Shown piece by piece: positions 7,143 to 9,672 of a stretch of 9,672 nucleotides of DNA. The stretch is from Oscillospiraceae bacterium (GTDB lineage Bacteria; Bacillota; Clostridia; Oscillospirales; Oscillospiraceae). The position numbers were made by a program, and so were the translations under genes. Numbering within the stretch: the stretch's first letter is position 1; every line of letters begins with the position of its first letter. Location: contig JAFQSI010000103.1 in NCBI GenBank assembly GCA_017409645.1, positions 1 through 9,672 on the forward strand, in the 5' to 3' direction. Under the pieces are notes generated by a model. That model was given only the letters and a program-made list of their open reading frames with translations, was not told the DNA's origin and did not search any database.

Positions 7143-7166
7143 GCAATCGGCTCCGCAACCGATTGC
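7143..7166. repeat. Inverted repeat in the pullulanase 5' leader
   Basis: GCAATCGG (7143-7150) and CCGATTGC (7159-7166) are perfect 8-base complements around an 8-base centre. It lies within the roughly 60-base leader, so it could form a hairpin in the mRNA. It also overlaps operator O2, so it may simply mark a third, partial operator (centre near 7148). Confidence 0.5.
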
Positions 7167-7168
7167 GC
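7153..7168. promoter_or_regulatory. Putative operator O2, just after the pullulanase transcription start
   Basis: On the minus strand GCGCAATCGGTTGCGG is a quasi-palindrome around a central CG, with inner match CGCAA/TTGCG. It resembles LacI-family operators, in particular the CGCAAACG type of MalR maltose regulators. It lies about +3 to +19 from the predicted start, where a bound repressor would act as a block. Its centre is 32 bp from O1. Confidence 0.5.
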
Positions 7169-7177
7169 TCAATGTTC

Positions 7178-7206
7178 ATTATAAGCACAACCGTTTGCGC
7201 AGTAAA
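7178..7206 (-). promoter_or_regulatory. Sigma-A promoter of the pullulanase
   Basis: Minus strand: -35 TTTACT (7201-7206), a 17-base spacer and a perfect -10 TATAAT (7178-7183). The predicted start is near 7171, giving a leader of about 60 bases before the ATG at 7112. The spacer coincides with operator O1. Confidence 0.75.
7185..7200. promoter_or_regulatory. Putative operator O1 in the pullulanase promoter spacer
   Basis: On the minus strand GCGCAAACGGTTGTGC fills the spacer between -35 and -10. It is a quasi-palindrome with central CG, similar to MalR-type operators (CGCAAACG half). Occupancy would exclude RNA polymerase. The regulator gene is not in the window. Confidence 0.55.
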
Positions 7207-7281
7207 GTATAATTGTTCCAAATTCCAAAATTCTGGGAATCCGACAAAATGCTGTCATGGATTTGTAACAATTTGACAATG

Positions 7282-7301
7282 GAGGTTGCGCGAGGTTGCG
7301 C
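7282..7301. repeat. Tandem 10-bp repeat upstream of the pullulanase promoter
   Basis: GAGGTTGCGC occurs twice head to tail. On the minus strand this gives two GCGCAACC half-sites one helical turn apart, differing by one base from the GCGCAAAC and GCGCAATC halves of O1 and O2. It sits about 85 bases upstream of O1, between the MATE terminator and the pullulanase promoter. The rest of the 7207-7303 interval is AT-rich and shows no gene. Confidence 0.6.
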
Positions 7302-7303
7302 AG

Positions 7304-7332
7304 AAAAATGCCCGCTTTCCGAGAAAGCGGGC
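7304..7332 (-). terminator. Rho-independent terminator after the MATE gene
   Basis: GCCCGCTTTC and GAAAGCGGGC (7310-7319 and 7323-7332) form a perfect 10-bp stem with a 3-base loop. On the minus strand it is followed by A and five T residues. It lies 15 bases past the MATE stop and separates that gene from the pullulanase promoter. Confidence 0.93.
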
Positions 7333-7347
7333 AAGAGGGGGCGCAGG

Positions 7348-8721
7348 TTATTTGGAAAGGGAGGCGGGCTGCTGTCTGAAGATGCGCAGCAGCATGGTGA
7401 TGGCGGCAGCGGCCAGGATCACCTCGGTGATCAGCTGGGCGTAGGGCAGACCGTACAGGGGATAGAGCCGGTTCAGGAGCAGCAGCAGGGGGATCTCCAG
7501 CACCACCTTGCGCAGCAGTGCGAAGACCAGGGCCGTCCGGCCCATGCCCAGGCTCTGGAACACGCCCACGCCCATAAAGTCGATGCACAGGAACACGGTG
7601 CCCAGGCACATGACCCGCAGGAAGGCGGTGCCGTAGGCGATGATGTCGGGATTGTCCATAAAGAGCCCGATCAGCGTCCCGGCACCCAGCCAGTAGACCA
7701 CAGTGACACAGGCCATGGCGGGGACAATGATGCCCATGGCGAAGAGGATGGCCTTTTTCATGCGCTGGCGGTTGCCGCTGGCGTAGTTGTAGCTGACCAG
7801 GGGCATGATGCCCTGGGAGAAGCCGAGGGCGATCTGCATGGGGATCATGTTGAGCTTGTGGGAGACGCCCATGGCGGCCACGGCGGCGGCACCGTAGGCG
7901 GCGGTGAAGTTGTTGAGGATGGTGGAGCCCACCACGTTCAGCAGATTCTGGATAGAGGCGGGGATGCCCACGCCCAGGATGCCGGTGACGACGCTGCCGG
8001 GGATATTCTTCAGACGGCGGATATCCATGCAGACGAAGGTCTTGCCCTTTTTGACCCGGGCCAGCACCAGAAAGTAGACGGTGGCGAAGCAGTTGGAAAT
8101 GCAGGTGGCCAGACCTGCACCCGCCGCGCCCATGCCGAGGCCCCAGGGCAGGATGAAGATGGGGTCCAGGATGATGTTCAGCAGACAGCCGGACATGGTA
8201 CCGATGGAGGCGTGGAGCGCCGAGCCCTCACTGCGGACCATCTGGCCCTGGACCACGTTCAAAATGGCGGGCATGGCACCGAAGCTGACGGTCCAGAGCA
8301 TATACTGACCCGTGGCGGCGATGGTCGTCTCGTCTGCGCCCAGCAGATGCATCAGGGGCGTCCGGAACACGGTACACACCAGCGCAAAGAGCAGACCGGA
8401 GAACAGCGCACCCCAGAAGCCGAAGGCAGAGGCGCTGCGGACCTTCTCGTGGTCGCCTGCGCCCAGGCTGCGGCTCATCATGCTGGAGGTGCCGACGCCG
8501 AAGAGGTTGTTCACCGCGTTGAAGGCCAGCATCACGGGATAGGCCAATGTGACGGCGGCGTTCTGGACGGGGTCGTTCAGCATGCCGACGAAGTAGGTGT
8601 CGGCCAGATTGTAGACCACCATGACCAGGCTGGTCATCACCATGGGGATGGACAGATTGGCCACAGCTTTCGGGATGGGCATGGATTCGAATAAATAGGT
8701 CTTGGTATTTGTCTGGGACAT
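7348..8721 (-). CDS. MATE family multidrug/cation efflux transporter
   Basis: A 457-residue integral membrane protein, the usual MATE length, with about twelve hydrophobic segments in two similar halves. Seen: the N-terminal block IPMVMTSLVMVVYNLADTYF, then NNLFGVGTSSMMSRSLGAGD, the family signature loop after helix 2. The second half repeats the pattern with GIPASIQNLLNVVGSTILNN and FSQGIMPLVSYNYASGNRQRMKKA. Known: MATE proteins export drugs, dyes or metabolites using a Na+ or H+ gradient; the sequence resembles the MepA/DinF-like branch common in clostridia. AAGGAG lies eleven bases before the ATG, slightly far, but no better start exists. The gene stands alone between its own promoter and terminator. 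The substrate cannot be read from the sequence. Confidence 0.95.
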   Translation of the reverse strand: MSQTNTKTYLFESMPIPKAVANLSIPMVMTSLVMVVYNLADTYFVGMLNDPVQNAAVTLAYPVMLAFNAVNNLFGVGTSSMMSRSLGAGDHEKVRSASAFGFWGALFSGLLFALVCTVFRTPLMHLLGADETTIAATGQYMLWTVSFGAMPAILNVVQGQMVRSEGSALHASIGTMSGCLLNIILDPIFILPWGLGMGAAGAGLATCISNCFATVYFLVLARVKKGKTFVCMDIRRLKNIPGSVVTGILGVGIPASIQNLLNVVGSTILNNFTAAYGAAAVAAMGVSHKLNMIPMQIALGFSQGIMPLVSYNYASGNRQRMKKAILFAMGIIVPAMACVTVVYWLGAGTLIGLFMDNPDIIAYGTAFLRVMCLGTVFLCIDFMGVGVFQSLGMGRTALVFALLRKVVLEIPLLLLLNRLYPLYGLPYAQLITEVILAAAAITMLLRIFRQQPASLSK

Positions 8722-8745
8722 TGGGTATCACGCTCCTTACTTTAT

Positions 8746-8774
8746 AGTATAGACCATCCGGGGGAGGGGGTCAA
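8746..8774 (-). promoter_or_regulatory. Sigma-A promoter of the MATE gene
   Basis: Minus strand: -35 TTGACC (8769-8774), a 17-base spacer and -10 TATACT (8746-8751). The predicted start is near 8739, leaving a very short leader of about 18 bases that begins at the ribosome binding site. Confidence 0.75.
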
Positions 8775-8790
8775 GGGTATCCAGTTTCTG

Positions 8791-8822
8791 TAAACGGAAG
8801 GCCCCGCCTGTCGGCGGGGCCT
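8791..8822 (-). terminator. Probable terminator of the gene at 8829
   Basis: AGGCCCCGCC (8799-8808) and GGCGGGGCCT (8813-8822) form a perfect 10-bp stem with a 4-base loop, a few bases past the stop codon. The T tract on the minus strand is interrupted (TTCCGTTTAC), so termination may be incomplete and some read-through into the MATE gene is possible. Confidence 0.7.
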
Positions 8823-8828
8823 GAAGCA

Positions 8829-9672
8829 TCATTCGTAGTTTACATAATCATAGGGGACGGTGAAGGAGTAGCGGATATATCCGTCTGCCAGGGTCACGTT
8901 CAGGGAGCCGTCGGCCTGGGGATGGATACTTTCCACCTCCATCTCCTTTGCGGGCAGCGCGGTATCCACATAGTCCGGCGTTTTGTAGGCCGAAGTCACG
9001 CCCTCACGCCAGTTTTCCCGGACCAGCACGGTCCAGGGGACCTGTCTGCCGGATTCCAGATCAAAGAGCAGGAAGGTGGGGTGGGGATAGACGATCCGGT
9101 CCTCCTCCCGCTCGGCCATGTGGTAGGGGGCGCTGCCCTGGAACATCAGGTACCTTCCGCCCAGGTTCCACAGGTCCCAGTCCAGCATCCAGATCTCCAC
9201 ATCCTCGATGGCCACATTCTTTCCGGTGTAGTATTTGGTGATGGCCTCCTCGGTGTAATGGGTATCCAGATAATCCATGACCAGGGAGTTGATCCGCTCT
9301 GCGTTGGGATGGACCTCCTCCTTCAAAAAGCCGCAGGAGACGAGGGCGTCGGAATTGTAGGCATAGCGGTTGTCCCGGTCCAGGATGCGCCAGTTTTTGT
9401 GGACGAGGATGTTCCCGTGGTCAACGGCATCGCCGAAGTCCCGGAGCTGGTCGCAGACCAGGACGCCCTCTGGCAGGTTTTCCAGAGGGATCCGCTCGCC
9501 GGTGGCGAAGTAGGGATTGGCGTGGTCGATGTAGATGGCGTCGTGGGTCACATGCCAGCCCGTCATCGGCAGGCCTGCAAAGTCCTGCTTCATGTCGGGA
9601 TATTCGCCCCATTCGTCCATGGGGCTCATGGCGTAGGTGCGGATCACATCATTCAGCACGGCGTCCACATCC
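8829..9672 (-). CDS. Uncharacterised protein, N-terminus beyond the window
   Basis: The minus strand is open from the right edge to TGA at 8829-8831, about 280 residues. The first possible start inside the window is a GTG at 9666-9668, but the frame stays open to the edge and no ribosome binding site can be checked, so it is treated as 5'-partial. Seen: a soluble protein rich in aromatic and acidic residues, with no membrane segment in the visible part. Blocks include HVTHDAIYIDHANPYFATGE, EDVEIWMLDWDLWNLGGRYL and HPTFLLFDLESGRQVPWTVL. The last block, followed by a beta-rich C-terminus (GYIRYSFTVPYDYVNYE), recalls the HPN-Y-FDL-TGK pattern of DUF3298-type extracytoplasmic domains, but the match is too weak to name the family. 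A missing N-terminal signal peptide or lipobox would fit that idea. Ends at a hairpin before the MATE promoter. Confidence 0.75.
   Translation of the reverse strand, partial: DVDAVLNDVIRTYAMSPMDEWGEYPDMKQDFAGLPMTGWHVTHDAIYIDHANPYFATGERIPLENLPEGVLVCDQLRDFGDAVDHGNILVHKNWRILDRDNRYAYNSDALVSCGFLKEEVHPNAERINSLVMDYLDTHYTEEAITKYYTGKNVAIEDVEIWMLDWDLWNLGGRYLMFQGSAPYHMAEREEDRIVYPHPTFLLFDLESGRQVPWTVLVRENWREGVTSAYKTPDYVDTALPAKEMEVESIHPQADGSLNVTLADGYIRYSFTVPYDYVNYE

Noticed and set aside
2643..7184. A stop-free plus-strand frame of about 1500 codons opposite the pullulanase.
   Set aside because: It is codon-aligned with the pullulanase and exists because that gene uses no TTA, CTA or TCA codons. Similar mirror frames lie opposite the DegV, MATE and lipoprotein genes, so this is genome-wide codon bias. 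The translation is low-complexity (rich in V, G, D), while the minus strand has intact catalytic motifs.
7273..7301. A plus-strand promoter suggested by TTGACA at 7273-7278.
   Set aside because: No -10-like hexamer lies at a suitable distance (TTGCGC at 17 bases), and no plus-strand gene follows.
7213..8694. A long plus-strand frame rich in H, G, D and Q opposite the MATE gene.
   Set aside because: Antisense shadow of a membrane protein gene; no ribosome binding site or recognisable domain.
9666..9668. GTG as the true start of the right-edge gene.
   Set aside because: The frame remains open to the window edge and the upstream sequence is not available, so the gene is treated as 5'-partial.

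Overview
The window looks like a GC-rich, Gram-positive gut Firmicute. The clostridial family Oscillospiraceae or a relative is a reasonable guess, but that is inference. The signs are strong GGAGG-type ribosome binding sites, consensus-like sigma-A promoters, a lipobox lipoprotein, a cell-wall-anchored pullulanase ending in three SLH domains, and a DegV protein. No RNA genes, CRISPR arrays or mobile elements were seen.

Layout. (1) Positions 1-831, minus strand: a DegV/FakB-type fatty-acid-binding protein cut by the left edge, with its own sigma-A promoter. (2) Positions 950-2644, plus strand: a likely two-gene unit, a small lipoprotein with an HEIAH zinc-peptidase motif followed by a GNAT acetyltransferase fused to a MazG-like pyrophosphohydrolase. 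It ends at a strong terminator. Near-identical extended -10 promoters precede each of the two genes. (3) Positions 2649-7206, minus strand: one large gene for a secreted multi-domain type I pullulanase, with its own terminator and a promoter carrying two LacI/MalR-like operators. (4) Positions 7304-8774, minus strand: a MATE efflux transporter with its own promoter and terminator. (5) Positions 8829 to the right edge, minus strand: an uncharacterised protein whose start probably lies outside the window.

How the genes work together. The pullulanase is a surface enzyme that debranches starch, pullulan or glycogen. Two quasi-palindromes of the form GCGCAAWCGGTT sit in its promoter spacer and just after the predicted start of transcription, with centres 32 bp apart (three helical turns). 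This is the arrangement expected of a maltose-type LacI-family repressor. The same 12-mer, GCGCAATCGGTT, lies in the spacer of the DegV promoter, which suggests that a fatty-acid-binding protein may be regulated together with starch use. The other genes look like independent units.

The most unusual points are the GNAT-MazG fusion with its paired promoters, the operator shared by the pullulanase and DegV promoters, and the N-terminal module arrangement of the pullulanase.
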